Shown here piece by piece: positions 30,731-42,810 of a stretch of DNA of 64,000 nucleotides. Position 1 is the stretch's first letter. The number at the start of each line of letters is the position of its first letter. The translations under genes and the position numbers were made by a program. The stretch is from assembly GCA_016165875.1 (NCBI GenBank), contig JABBOT010000005.1, positions 22,962,520 to 23,026,519 of the forward strand. The letters are read 5' to 3'. The notes beneath the pieces are model-generated. The model had not been told where the DNA came from, made no database searches, and worked only from the letters and a program-made list of their open reading frames with translations. Origin of the DNA: Acanthopleura granulata. Lineage: Eukaryota > Mollusca > Polyplacophora > Chitonida > Chitonidae.

Positions 30731-31439
30731 ATGGCGACCGGCCCCGCAGAATGCGTTATGGTATTTAACATTATACAGGCATACACCGTACTTATCAGTT
30801 ACCCAGTCAACACGAAATTGTATTTATATACAACAATAGATGCCAACGCATTCCATTTGCAACTGGTCCGAATACAAAAGGTAACCGGAAACCAAATCGC
30901 ACGTAAATGGCATATTTCTTTCCATCTTACTTCTTGCTTGTATTCCGGTCGCAAGTTTATCCATATCTCTGGGCATGAAATCACCGCCACAAACTGGCAT
31001 GCGCGCGCGCCGAGACTGAATGCAATATGAGCCGTGGTTATCGTGTCGACACGAAAAGTTTAAAAACCAATTTAGAAATTCTATCCTGAATGGCAGAAGA
31101 GGAGTTTATCGCTGAGCTTGGACTCAATACTGAGGGTCTTAAATCTCACTTAAGCAATCATGTACCTTGAGATGCTGGGGAACCAGATGAGGACACGGGT
31201 CGTCTGGGCAAACACTTGGCAGGTCAGTCTCTGGAGGCCACAGCATTTTCGGGTTCAATCACATTTCGGTCGAACCATGGAAAACATTCAACACTTTGTC
31301 AAGCGCGAAAAGCAGTTAACAAAACAGTGGAAAATAATACCTGGCATGTATCGCCCTCTTAAATAAATGAATTTGCTACTTTCTTTTAGTACTCAAAATT
31401 TAAAACTAGAAACCATTTGTAAACTTAATCGGAATTATG

Positions 31440-31920
31440 GTATCGGATGCCGGCCGTTTTGTGTGTAGGGAGACAATTTAAGTCCGCGACGCCAGCCTTC
31501 ATATGAGTCTGCCGCAGTCGCAGGTTTGATATAAACCAGTCTACTACAGGGATCACCGGTAAATTAGATCCAGATTGGGTTGACGCCGGCGGAGGTTTTC
31601 CCGGGGTCCAACCCCGTGGATTACCCAACGCGGCCTCTCTGTGGAGAGGCCCCGACGCCCCCATAGCTCTGTAATCACTCCGTGTCACAAGCGTCTCTGC
31701 TCCGTTAAAATTAATCCTCTTTTATTTGTTTTAAATCCAGCCGCTTGTGTCAATGAAAAATTGAAATTTCTGATAAAGTCTGTAATTATGAAAACGCTAT
31801 CCAAATATTGCCCCCTTTCGAGACGGCCAATGATGCTAATTGAGTGCAAACAGATCTCCTATGGGGAGTGTAGCGGGGAGCGATGCGATGGGGGAAACCA
31901 GAGACACGTCGACCATCAAC
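31440..31920. promoter_or_regulatory. Candidate non-coding regulatory block upstream of mab-21
   Basis: This block of about 480 bp is GC- and CpG-richer than its surroundings, 1.4-1.9 kb upstream of the mab-21 ORF. It contains a perfect 8-bp-arm hairpin (GGCCTCTC at 31632-31639, GAGAGGCC at 31644-31651, 4-nt loop) and several TAATTA- or AATTA-type cores between about 31708 and 31842. No coding frame is convincing. Confidence 0.35.
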
Positions 31921-32159
31921 AGAGCTGATAAGCAACAGACTGGCACACAAGTACTAGTAATTCAGCACGAAGGCGCACCGTTAAAAAATAACTAAAATCA
32001 ACACGAAAAGGATGTCAATAAGGAAACAGATAATAATTTGAAAAAGAGATTGTGAAAACTAATAACAACCAAGCGATGGTTTCCACCTTGAGTTATGTAA
32101 CTACATAAATACGCCTCCAGTTGTAATGGTAATGCATAACAATGGCAATTTTCAACGCA

Positions 32160-32245
32160 TTTTTTCATTTCATTGGGGCTTAACGTCATTTTCAGGAATG
32201 TAAAATTGTACGATGGTAGACGATTTGATAACAAATCACATGACT
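32160..32245 (+). repeat. Repeat family C tail-like fragment
   Basis: CATTTCATTGGGGCTTAACG followed by TACGATGG-type sequence resembles the fragments at 35679, 52774 and 54545 (ATGATT..GGCTTAACGCC...CATATCGTG). It is short and decayed, and the orientation is uncertain. Confidence 0.35.
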
Positions 32246-32689
32246 TAAATCCACAGCCAGAAGATGGCCTTCTGGCTTTCCTTATCTAAGTACAACATCA
32301 CTCCAGTCATCTGAAAATATGCAACTTCAGAACAAAGCACCTGGATGGAAGGGATAGGTGTCCCGTTTTAAGAAAAAAAAAAGATCTGGAATATTAATGA
32401 TGTAAACCTTCTCTTTCTCAGGGAAGTGTAAGTCAGTCTAGGAGCGTCGAGTAAGTGCAGCTGATATCCAACAGCAAAGTTTTGACATTATAAAATCTCG
32501 ACATCTTTGCAACATGCATTGCATTCTCCGCTGCGGCTATCTTCGGCAAATGTTGCTAAACGACGAAAAGCTCATGCCGTCACTCTTTCTGTTCGCTTTG
32601 GATTTCAGACATGAGAAGATACTTATGCAAAGAGATGTTAGATGGGTGGTGGTTTGGTAAACAGATACACACTAGCCAATGGCATTAGC

Positions 32690-32930
32690 CCTTTTCATCA
32701 CACAACGCCCCTTCTATTAGTGGGCGGAGATAAGGGAGCTTTAGCTCCGCCCAGCCCGTGAAACTTGTCAGAGCATCCGAGAGGCCTTGAGTGGTTCATT
32801 GGACGGTCGAGGCGAGGGATTATTGTTTAATTAGCGACCCTCAACTTGCATAGTGACAGGTGAACTGCAGTCACAAATAGCTGAGAGCCTTATAACCATA
32901 TAGACTAGCAAAACAATTCCACTCATCTCG
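32690..32930 (+). promoter_or_regulatory. mab-21: Probable mab-21 core promoter and proximal regulatory region
   Basis: This GC- and motif-rich block lies 400-640 bp upstream of the mab-21 ORF. It contains two GC boxes arranged as an inverted repeat (GGGCGGAG at 32722-32729 and CTCCGCCC at 32745-32752), a GATA-type AGATAA between the arms, a homeodomain/forkhead-like TTGTTTAATTAG near 32824, a CAGGTG E-box near 32859, and a TATA-like TTATAACC near 32890 followed about 30 bp later by an initiator-like CTCATCTC. All of this is motif reading; no transcription start evidence is available. Confidence 0.5.
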
Positions 32931-33328
32931 AAAGACTGCGGTGCGCAGATCTGACAGTTGCTCTTAGCAAAACTTCAAGTTTTGAGCTGCAGTGCGCGGG
33001 GGGAGCCAGCCGCATGGACTGTTGTACTTGAGCAAATAATCTAAGAGGAACGACAAGACCGACTACTGAGGTATTACCGTCAATGACAACCTAACAGCTA
33101 GACCTCCCGTGACCCTAGGCGCTGCGCTCCATTTCGGGTTGTGCGTGTTTTGTGTGCGTGTGTTTCTTGTCGCTCACAAGTTCGGCCGTGTTGTTTTGTA
33201 GGAGTCTCCCGGCTCAGTCGTCAGCGGAGCGACACGGTGCGTGTGTGTAGCTGATCCTGCCCGTCCGGCCCCTTGTCAACTTCCCCGGCATCACCATTCT
33301 GTCCCCACCTGTCGCCCGCCCGGCCCAG
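32931..33328 (+). other. mab-21: Probable mab-21 5' UTR
   Basis: About 400 bp between the TATA-like element and the start codon are GC-rich and CpG-rich compared with the surrounding intron, and change smoothly into coding sequence with no obvious acceptor site just before the ATG. An unspliced 5' UTR is the simplest reading; the exact start site is not determined. Confidence 0.45.
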
Positions 33329-34447
33329 ATGTATTCTGATGGGCTGGGTGCTTTGGACTTGCCGGACATGATGGCAGCCCAGTCGAAACTCCTGTACCAG
33401 CTCAACAAGTTCAATTCGGACCGGGTGCAAACTCGTAAGGGCAGCATCGCTAAGACGGTCCGAGAAGTCTGTAAGGTGGTTCAGGACGTCCTGAAAGAAG
33501 TGGAGGTCCAGGAGCCAAGATTTATTAGTTCTCTGACGGAGACTAACGGTCGCTACGAGGGGGTGGAAGTCATCTCCCCCACCGAGTTTGAGGTCGTGCT
33601 CTACCTAAACCAAATGGGGGTGTTTAATTTCGTGGACGATGGCACGATCCCGGGATGTGCCGTTCTCAAGCTCAGCGACGGCCGAAAACGGTCCATGTCA
33701 CTTTGGGTCGAGTTCATCACGGCCTCTGGATACTTGTCAGCCAGAAAGATTCGCTCGCGTTTTCAAACTCTTGTGGCACAAGCATGTGACAAATGCTCAT
33801 ACCGAGATATTGTGAAAATGGTCGCCGACACAACGGAGGTCAAGTTACGTATTAGGGAGAGATTGGTGGTGCAGATAACTCCGGCGTTTCGATGCGGTGG
33901 CATTTGGCCCCGCAGCGGGGCACACTGGCCCATCCCTCACATTCCATGGCCGAATCCCAACCTTGTGGCCGAAGTGAAAACTGAAGGGTTTGACCTATTA
34001 TCAAAAGAAAGTATATACATGAAAGATAAACAGTCGGCTGCAGAAGGCGATGCTTGGGTCATTTCTTTTAAGTACGCCGAGGACAGACTTTTATACGGCG
34101 GTTCCAGGAGAAAGGTGTTGAGCCTTCTGAAGACGCTGAGGGACCGCCACCTGGACGTACCTTCGCAACCAATACTCAACTATCACATGAAAACATTGAC
34201 TCTTTACGAATGTGAGAAGCATCCACGGGAAGTGGAATGGGACGAATCATGTATAGGCGACAGAATTAACGGTATACTCCTTCAGTTGATCTCGTGTCTT
34301 CAGAACAGGCGCTGTCCCCATTACTTCCTGCCCAACCTGGACCTGTTCAAGGGGAAGTCTACCTCTGCTATGGACACCGCCGCCAAACAAGCTTGGCGGA
34401 TTCTAAGAGAACTTTTAACGAATCCCCGTAGTTTAGAGAAATTATGA
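33329..34447 (+). CDS. mab-21: Mab-21 family protein (orthologue of MAB21L1/MAB21L2), single exon
   Basis: This is an intact intronless ORF of 372 residues, against 359 in human MAB21L1/L2, and close to them over its whole length. Recognisable blocks are IAKTVREVCKVVQDVLKEVE (about 40-59), VQEPRFISSL (60-69), EGVEVISPTEFEVVLYLNQM (77-96), LSDGRKRSMSLWVEFITASG (115-134), KIRSRFQTLVAQACDKCSYR (140-159), the W193/W200/W207 cluster, LKTLRDRHLDVPSQP, and the end CPHYFLPNLDLF plus NPRSLEKL. The E86-F87-E88 motif sits where cGAS-like nucleotidyltransferases keep metal-binding acidic residues; no enzymatic activity is established for MAB21L proteins. E62, R64 and R260 correspond to human MAB21L2 E49, R51 and R247, positions altered in eye malformation. 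Compared with the vertebrate proteins there are 13 extra N-terminal residues. ATG at 33368 (Met14, G at -3) aligns with the vertebrate start and may be the real one, since the 33329 ATG has C at -3. The gene lies antisense inside an NBEA intron, as in vertebrates. Confidence 0.98.
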   Translation: MYSDGLGALDLPDMMAAQSKLLYQLNKFNSDRVQTRKGSIAKTVREVCKVVQDVLKEVEVQEPRFISSLTETNGRYEGVEVISPTEFEVVLYLNQMGVFNFVDDGTIPGCAVLKLSDGRKRSMSLWVEFITASGYLSARKIRSRFQTLVAQACDKCSYRDIVKMVADTTEVKLRIRERLVVQITPAFRCGGIWPRSGAHWPIPHIPWPNPNLVAEVKTEGFDLLSKESIYMKDKQSAAEGDAWVISFKYAEDRLLYGGSRRKVLSLLKTLRDRHLDVPSQPILNYHMKTLTLYECEKHPREVEWDESCIGDRINGILLQLISCLQNRRCPHYFLPNLDLFKGKSTSAMDTAAKQAWRILRELLTNPRSLEKL

Positions 34448-35247
34448 CTAGGCCTGGACGAGGAGGGGGTTGACGACGCTTCGAAGACCTCTCCGAACGA
34501 GAACCTGTAAAGCTGTACCTGGATTATATCCGAGGATACCATCTGGACAAATCAGCACTGTGAAAGAATGTGAGAGATGGCGCTGTGCTGTACCGTTATA
34601 TATCAAAGATCCGTACATGCTGTTGTCATCGTCGTCATATAGTGCTGTGGAGTTCTTTGTGCCACCATTCGGTGTTGGAAGTTTTGTCAAAGTGCCATAT
34701 ATATATATATATATACACATAAATATACAAATATGACAACCTCACTTGTACGGCTTCTAGTGGAACAAATTTGGAAACGATCGGTATTGTTGTGGTGATT
34801 CCGTGCAATTTCTTTCTATTTTCTTTTACATTTAAGCTGAATTGTTTACTTCTCTGCGGGAAACTTTTACTTTCCAACAGGCGACGGTAAGCTGCATTTA
34901 TCTCCTCTCATCAACTGAGGAAAACCATTAACAATCTCTCATTGCTAAGAGACTGAACTTTTTCCAAACATTAAATTTTGGATTGTGCCACTTCCAGGGG
35001 AAATGTGGTTACGATATCCATGGTTTACGTTTAACCTCTAGAATTTTTGTAAATTTCACAGCCGTAAAAATGCTATCTCTCCTCCAGGTTGCACAAGCCA
35101 CATAAAAATGTAATGCGTTGTGCAGCGAAAACTGTATATTCCAGTGTTGGGTTTACAAAACTGTTCATAACTGGGTAAATTATATTTATCTGAAGAGTAA
35201 CATATGTCGATAAAAATATATGTATTTATTATATGCATAGAAATAAA
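34448..35247 (+). other. mab-21: Probable mab-21 3' UTR with candidate poly(A) signals
   Basis: This is non-coding AT-rich sequence after the TGA stop. The first poly(A)-type hexamers are ATTAAA at 34970-34975 (followed by GATTGTG) and AATAAA at 35242-35247 (followed by TTTATTGTG). An AT dinucleotide run (34698-34714) lies within it. Vertebrate MAB21L genes also have long 3' UTRs, but which signal is used here cannot be told from sequence. Confidence 0.4.
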
Positions 35248-35678
35248 TTTATTGTGATCGACAAGAAAATTTTAATTCAAGAGTACGATGTCTATGCGTA
35301 TATGTTGCATGGTTGTTTACACAGCTATAGGTTATTTATTGAAAAGACTGGAACCGTAGCTTACAAAGTTACAAGTCTTCTAAACGGTGTGGTGACAATG
35401 TCCACTATAAGCTAAAAAGTGAAAATAAACAAAGCAAAGAGGTTTATTTTGACAGGTCGTATAAGCTTACTGTTTCTGTTGAGAGTCTCGACATGCCAGA
35501 AGCCGACCCTGACGAGTCTCATACGGCTGGAGCACGGAGCTCTCCCTCAAGGAGAAGCCGTTTGGGGCTGGAACGCACAGCGGACCGGAGGGGGGCACCA
35601 CACAAAACTCCACCATGCCCCCATACTTCTACAGCTCCAATACCACAACTTAACCCTCTTTGTTACAATGGCGAAATG

Positions 35679-35750
35679 AAGAATGAATGAATGATTCTGG
35701 CTTAACGCCTCATTTGCAATATCTCAGTCATATCGTGTCGAGAACATGCT
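35679..35750 (+). repeat. Repeat family C fragment
   Basis: AATGAATGAATGATTCTGGC, TTAACGCCTCATTTGCAATA, TCTCAGTCATATCGTGTCGA. The reverse complement of 54545-54610 is very similar (GCTTAACGCCACATTGGCAA then TATCTCAGCCATATCGTGG), so this is a dispersed element, probably another SINE tail. Confidence 0.6.
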
Positions 35751-35892
35751 GAAACCAGGAAGCCGTGGCGACATGAAGAGAACATCAGACGTTGCACAAC
35801 TCTATACTAGTCTTCATACTTGTATTGGGAAAATAAATTTATTCCTCGAGTAATTACTGTATCAATGCATTCAGAGATCCCTTACATATATA

Positions 35893-36405
35893 CCAAACTT
35901 CACCCATGGAGTTTGTGAAATGAACTCACAGTTAATTTCTAAGTATATCCACAACAACACTGTTGAACTGACATATACAAACATCTAAAATTTATATATA
36001 TATACATCCAACCGGGCGCATTCGCAGGCCTATATATAAGCAAGTGAAATGTATATTTGCCCGTAATGATATATTCAATCAAACTGTGAAATCCAAAACG
36101 TCGTTGGGGAAAATTTAGGACCAGGAAAAAAAAACCCAACAAAACAAAGAAAAAATAAATGTTAGATCCAAAAATTCTTAGTGGAAATAATTCCTGTGCA
36201 TTTTCCTTCTGTAGACAAATATAACTGAGTCTATGTACTAAAGCCTTGTTATGAAAACTTCCCCTTTGAACACACATATGTATATACTGTAAGAGGAATG
36301 TCAGATTTATGAACACTTCCAGTATATTTCCGATTGGCAGTTCCCTTTCTTCAAATATGATAAGATTCATAGACGTATCTTTCTTTATTAACTGCATTTC
36401 AGCGA

Positions 36406-36465
<60 letters not shown>
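35893..36465. repeat. 573-bp tandem duplication, copy 1
   Basis: The copy starts near CAAACTTCACCCATGG and ends after an (AT)n microsatellite (about 36409-36457). Copy 2 follows directly at a constant offset of 573 bp. Both copies contain the same 177-codon spurious minus-strand frame driven by the microsatellite. Not a gene. Confidence 0.9.
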
Positions 36466-36978
36466 GCAAACTTCACCCATGGAGTTTGTGAAATGAACTC
36501 ACAGTTAATTTCTAAGTATATCCACAACAACACTGTTGAACTGACATATACAAACATCTAAAATTTATATATATATACATCCAACCGGGCGCATTCGCAG
36601 GCCTATATATAAGCAAGTGAAATGTATATTTGCCCGTAATGATATATTCAATCAAACTGTGAAATCCAAAACGTCGTTGGGGAAAATTTAGGACCAGGAA
36701 AAAAAAACCCAACAAAACAAAGAAAAAATAAATGTTAGATCCAAAAATTCTTAGTGGAAATAATTCCTGTGCATTTTCCTTCTGTAGACAAATATAACTG
36801 AGTCTATGTACTAAAGCCTTGTTATGAAAACTTCCCCTTTGAACACACATATGTATATACTGTAAGAGGAATGTCAGATTTATGAACACTTCCAGTATAT
36901 TTCCGATTGGCAGTTCCCTTTCTTCAAATATGATAAGATTCATAGACGTATCTTTCTTTATTAACTGCATTTCAGCGA

Positions 36979-37038
<60 letters not shown>
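36466..37038. repeat. 573-bp tandem duplication, copy 2
   Basis: By eye this copy is identical to copy 1, including the A9 homopolymer and the length of the (AT)n run (about 36982-37030). Such perfect identity in a microsatellite-bearing repeat means a very recent duplication or an assembly artefact. Confidence 0.9.
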
Positions 37039-37556
37039 GCAAACTTCACCCATGGAGTTTGTGAAATGAACTCACAGTTAATTTCTAAGTATATCCACAA
37101 CAACACTGTTGAACTGACATATACAAACATCTAAAATTTATATATACATCCAACCGGGCGCATTCACAGGCCTATATATAAGCAAGTGAAATGTATATTT
37201 GTCCGTAATGATATATTCAATCACACTGTGAAATGCAAAACGTCGTTGGGGAAAATTTAGGACCAGGAAAAAAACCCAACAAAACAAACAAAAAATAAAT
37301 GTTAGATTCAAAAATTCTTTGTGGAAACAATTCCTGGGCATTTTCCTTCTGTAGACAAATATAACTGAGTCTATGTACTAAAGCCTTGTTATGAAAACTT
37401 CCCCTTTGAACACACATATGTATATACTGTAAGAGGAATATGAGATTTATGAACACTTCCAGTATATTTCCTCTTGGTAGTTCCCTTTCTTCAAATATGG
37501 TAAGACTCATAGATGTATCTTTCTTTATTAACTTCACTTCAGCGACTGACTCAATA
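37039..37556. repeat. Tandem duplication, copy 3 (diverged, lacks the AT microsatellite)
   Basis: It follows the first two copies in the same direction but with scattered substitutions (for example GTCCGTAATG for GCCCGTAATG) and small deletions (TATATACATCC for TATATATATACATCC, a shorter A run). It ends at CAGCGACTGACTCAATAC, where the other copies run into (AT)n. Confidence 0.85.
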
Positions 37557-40500
37557 CTTGACATTTTAGAATTAAAATTGCAAGACTGTTCGGTTGCAGA
37601 TTAAAGACTTAAACATCATTATTATTAAGGCAACGCGGTGATTATACGCTTGATTGACAAAGAAGGAGGATTTAAATACATATCACTTTCAGGAAAGTTA
37701 GCCCAATCGGTAAAATTTTAAGTGGCACATGTATTCACATGTTTGTTCCATCTATTGGTCATTTTAAAAAATTCGTTGTGGCTGTAACACTACCAAAGTG
37801 TGAAGCAATATCACCATTCATTCTATATTCCCTGTATGAATTCTGATACCCGTGGAAATTAACTTAACAAACTAGAGAAATTTATTCGTACGTGTGCTTT
37901 GTCTCACACCAGGAATTCTGGTGCATTTAAAACTTGAAACGATTTGGTAAATCTTGTCCTACGTTTCAGTCACAGCTGTAGTACACATGAAGGTGTATAT
38001 AGCAAGATTAAATTCTTGTCAAGCTTATATACGTGGGGCCTGATATGTTTGGCGATTTTGGCGATTTGGGGTTCACTCTTGTCTATATCCATGACAGACA
38101 AGTGCATGCCTTAAAAATATCCTGGTAAAATGTCAATCGGTGGAGTAAGGATATTTGCTTAAAACAAAGAAACAAAAATTCTACAAGTCATTAAAATCAT
38201 TCCTAAGGTAAGATGTGTGTATGCCTTTTAATTCTTCGGGAGACATTTTTGTAGCAATGGTTAAAATACTACATCTCGAACTAATAAGTGCAACTTCCAG
38301 AACATACTGTTTTCTTTCTGTTAGGCGTTTTACTATTTTATCACCTTACTGTTTGGAATTAAATTGTTAGACGATCCGGGTGAATAATAGGCCACATTAT
38401 CTTCTGCCTATATTGTAACTTCGCGAAAAGGAATTAGGTTTGTCTTTATAGATAATACCGTAGCCTTTTCGAAATCTTACCAAATAATGTCAACACATAA
38501 GTTCAATTTTCTCAGACAGTCTGTCTATTACTATTTTAACAACAGTCTGCTACTCGATATTTTTTTTTTCATAAATTTAGAGGGAGCCCAGAACATATAT
38601 TTTTGAAGTCTTGCCATCATCATTAAGGAATTATAGGTGTGGCAAAAGTTATGAAGGCAATGGTAATGTCTTTTATACATCAATCTTTCCAAAAGCTGAC
38701 TAACAACAAAGCCACACCACATCTTTCATCAGTTTTTGTCACAAAATCCGATCATGTAACGTCATATTTGTTCTTCAAGACCCTCATGACAAAGCACAGT
38801 TTCGCAAGATAAAATATCTGTGTAACACAGTGTTACATTATGGCCTCGACCACCCTTTCTTCCAAATACCTTACTTGGTACGAATTCAGATTGGTCTTTG
38901 GTACATGTATATTTATGAAGTAATTATATGCTCTTCTGTATTGAGGCCGACTTTGAGATTAATTTACGCTTAAATCAGTGCCGTTGAGGACATTTTACTG
39001 AGACAAAAATTTCTTATAATTTTAGAGATAGCACATGACTCTTGAAACATAAGAATTAATACCGTCAACATATACATTTAAATATAAAAGCGTGTGGCAT
39101 TATTTAATCAAATGTGTATAATTTGCTCAGCAAAGCACCCACGCGTGTTCACTTGTGGTTAGAAGTCAAGAGATTTTCAAGTGAACCACATAAAGCTTAG
39201 CAGTTCTCCCTCCCCTAATTCCTTCAGCCAAGCTGTGTGTCATTACGTAGGTACACAACAGCTGTGTTTAATGTGACTATCATCCACACGGTATATGCCC
39301 AGATGAGAGACCACAGCCACGGGCTAAAGATACCAGGCGCAATCTCATCAAGGCCTATCACAGCACGATCCGGCAATCCAAAGACTATCAATTTATAGCA
39401 CTTAAACATTCGGTACGCTCGGTAGATTAAAGTGCGTGGTCTACAGCAGCGCATGTACCAGATGATTTATACTCGGCATGTCTTTATATAAACATCCGAG
39501 TGGCCAGATTTGTACTAAGATCTAGTACATGTAGTTACCAAATCTTGCACCATTTATGTACCATGTCATACGTTTAACATACCATGATATTAAGCCACAA
39601 TTAAACAGTTAAATACGGCTAGTTAATAACAACGAGAAGACCTTTATAACCTTGGGTCGTTAAATAACCTGCGTAATTAACACGGGAAATAGAAATAACG
39701 GTATATATAAGCATGTGGAAAATACATGATTTCTTTTATATACAATTCTCCAAAGAGCGGCAAAATTATACTAACAAATGAATATGGACACTGACAATAC
39801 AGCACAAGCATTCACAAATTTGTCATTCTAAAAATATAGCCCGTATGTTGTCATAGCGCCCTTCGCGGAAACATTTCGACAAAATAAAGATATTTTTATA
39901 TGGCAAACGGGTCCGGAGAATAACTGGTGGATATACTAGATATTATTAGCTGTCCGCTTCAATACACTGTCAACAGGATTGTCATGGCCAATTTGATATC
40001 AGTTTATCCAAATGAGAGATATCAACGAAGCAATTGCCTGAAAGCTTATACATCGGGAAGAGAAGATAACGACCAAATGTGTATAACAGATTTCACGTTC
40101 TACTCAAAAGTATATCTGATAGGGGTTGTGCGCGCATCCCTGCTGCTAGTCGAGTGGCCACAAAGCCTTGGCGTCCTCCGCGGATAACCAGCCATACTTC
40201 GCTACTGCAAGCAGAGATGACGACCAGCAATGTCGACATCACGGCGGGACGTCAGCGAGCCTCGCAAATCCATCATTTCCTCCCAGTACTTGGGTTCAAC
40301 TTTTTTGCCTGCACACGCGGCGCTTACATTTTATAGTTTGTACAACGCCCGTGTAAGTAGAACTGTTTTTCATCAAAGAAAAATTCCATTGCATGGTACT
40401 TTCGCGGAAGGCAATGGGAAGTTCCGTTTGGCTTGGCCATGTCCGCAGGACTCGCCGAAATCAGATATATAAAATGGGGGAAACTGGTTATTACTTATCT

Positions 40501-42594
40501 GCGAGATAATTTAGATGCCGGCACCCTACGAAGGCGGATTATGGAAAAATATCTACCATAAGTATTTGGGGGAAGGGGAAGGTCGTGAAGAGAAAAACTG
40601 TATGTTTTCATACAAACGCTTTGTACGAGAAGAATGTGTTCTCCTCTGAAGGTCTTTAATATTGGGTCAGCATACCATGCATGTCTGTCAGATGCAAAAA
40701 CCTGGTATATAATTAACAAAATAGGTTATATCTATTATGCGGCTGAGCTTATACACACATAGGCCGTATGACAGAGGGCTTACACCGGAAGAAGAACAAT
40801 AAGTTTCCTTCAGCGAGGACATGTGAGAAAGATAGTAATCTGTGTTGAACGGGTAAAGCGATACAAGCCATTTTAACAGGTAGGTAAGGTGAGTCTTGAG
40901 GAGGGCATGCTTGTGTACCTACATATATATTCCTGGGGATTAATGTGGCAACATCGAAGGTTACATACCTGTCCACAGGCGGTCGGCACGCACTCACTTG
41001 CACACCTAGTTCTCCACGGCACATATAATACCTAAATGTAATTTACTTACGCCTGGCAGATTATATGTTAACGAGCCGGCATAATGTCGGGTAACGCTAT
41101 ATCCCTTCTCCCGTAGAAGCACCGACGTGAACCAAAACGTTTTTCCATAGACTCAAATGACCGTGGTCCCTTCAAAGAAAACCTTGTCAATTAAGTGCAC
41201 TATATGTAGAGAAACTGAGCAAGTTTCATCTTACACCTAGTTTTATATATACAAACGATCAGAAATACACACAGAGACCTATCTTGATAATTTCAAAAAG
41301 TCATTTACTTGTGGGGAAATATCCGTTTAAATCATCTACTACCAGAATCGATGAGATTTAAAATTCTTGTCTAATATTTTTGAATTTTACGGACATTTAC
41401 AGTGTTGTCTCACTAGAACGCCATGGCGAAGAGAGCAGACAGAACGGTAAACCGTGCTGCGGTATTCCCATTCTCTTACATTATCTCTAACTTGTTACAG
41501 AATATATATCCTTACGCTTGCTGTTGTCATGAAGGAAGAAATACAAACACCTGTCGAATTTATGGTTCAAAGGTTTAGAATTGCAGAGATGTTGATTCAA
41601 AACGGTTAATGTGTTTGTGGATTAAGAATAAAAGTGTTGTAATAATTCACAACTGAGACTTTAACAAAATATAAACGTAGACGTAGAAATTCTTTTCCAC
41701 TGACAAACCATACAAAATTGAACCCACAATTTCAGCTGACTTGATCTGCTATATTCCAGGTAATATTCACAAGTAAATAATCACAAAGCTGAAGCAATAT
41801 AACGGTAAATTTAAGGAAACTAATTTTTCATGAAACATCAATAGATATTTCAGAACCTCCAAAAGCCTTCTGAACAGAACACTTGAACTGACAAAAATAA
41901 TAATATTCAAATGTCCAGGTCACGCCAAATAGGAAAAGACCAAGGAGAAAATACTGTCAAGCACAGGAAGTGGCATTCCCGCAACAAGAACGCCCTCTGT
42001 ATTAAGCAGAGTCTCTGGAAAAATCTATCACTCAATGTAAGAAAACAATAATTACAATAACGATACAAACCAATGAGATCTGGAGCTGATGTACGGTATG
42101 TTCTGATAAGTTGACAACGGAACTTCGTTTAGGTGAACAAAGTTGGCTGTGGAATATGGAAATAACAACTGTCACACTTGGCTTCAAGTAAAGTTAAATT
42201 ACAAACGTTGGCACGAGGTGAGCGACTTTTAGGTTTCAAAATCCAACACTACCATACCTACCACACGTCAACCGCGTGTAAATGGAACATTCGAAGTCAA
42301 CAGACATATACAGATTTCAGAACAAATTCTGGAACCCCCCCCCCCCCCACCCAAAACTATCTAACGATGAGAAAACTAACGATGAACAAGGAAAGGTTTG
42401 CTCAAAGATATCACTAAGTATATCGTATAAAGATTACATATCTGTTTACACCACAAGAACAGCGCGAGGATTAAGAGAGGAACCAAGACTAAACTCCCTC
42501 TATCCACGCGCATGTTACATGAAAATATAAGAAGTGCAGCAGCCCTCGACTCGCCTCTCTTGAGTGAGCTCGCGTGAGTTCCAGTCAAGAAACA
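37557..42594. other. Giant intron, no gene recognised
   Basis: About 5 kb of AT-rich sequence. A 14-base C homopolymer is at 42335-42348. No frame has recognisable protein features, and no RNA gene is seen. Confidence 0.45.
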
Positions 42595-42810
42595 TTCTAT
42601 TAAGGGGTTTATTAGAGAGGTGCCGTCAGACTTGAGGACGCTTAGGCAACAATGCCTTCATTCAAAATAACCAGTGGTCCAAACGTAACGCATCGGCTCT
42701 GAATAGAATGGAAATCTCACGACATATTTAACAGCCCATTCAAGTTAGCGGAGCGCTTCAAGGGGCGGTCCATTCAGCGGGCACAATGCGACTACTGAGA
42801 TATTAGCAGG
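42595..42810. promoter_or_regulatory. Candidate non-coding regulatory block (right arm 1)
   Basis: This motif-dense patch has GGGGTTTATTAGAGAGG and a GC-rich AGCGGAGCGCTTCAAGGGGC segment in otherwise AT-rich intron. No coding frame is convincing; the support is composition only. Confidence 0.22.

Noticed and set aside
33214..34542. Several minus-strand frames across mab-21
   Set aside because: Shadows of the conserved plus-strand coding sequence.
35939..37042. Two identical minus-strand frames of 176 residues starting with repeated Ile-Tyr
   Set aside because: They are created by the (AT)n microsatellite and the 573-bp duplication; the remainder is not protein-like.
42335..42348. Run of 14 C bases
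   Set aside because: Simple homopolymer, possibly of uncertain length from sequencing; no functional reading.
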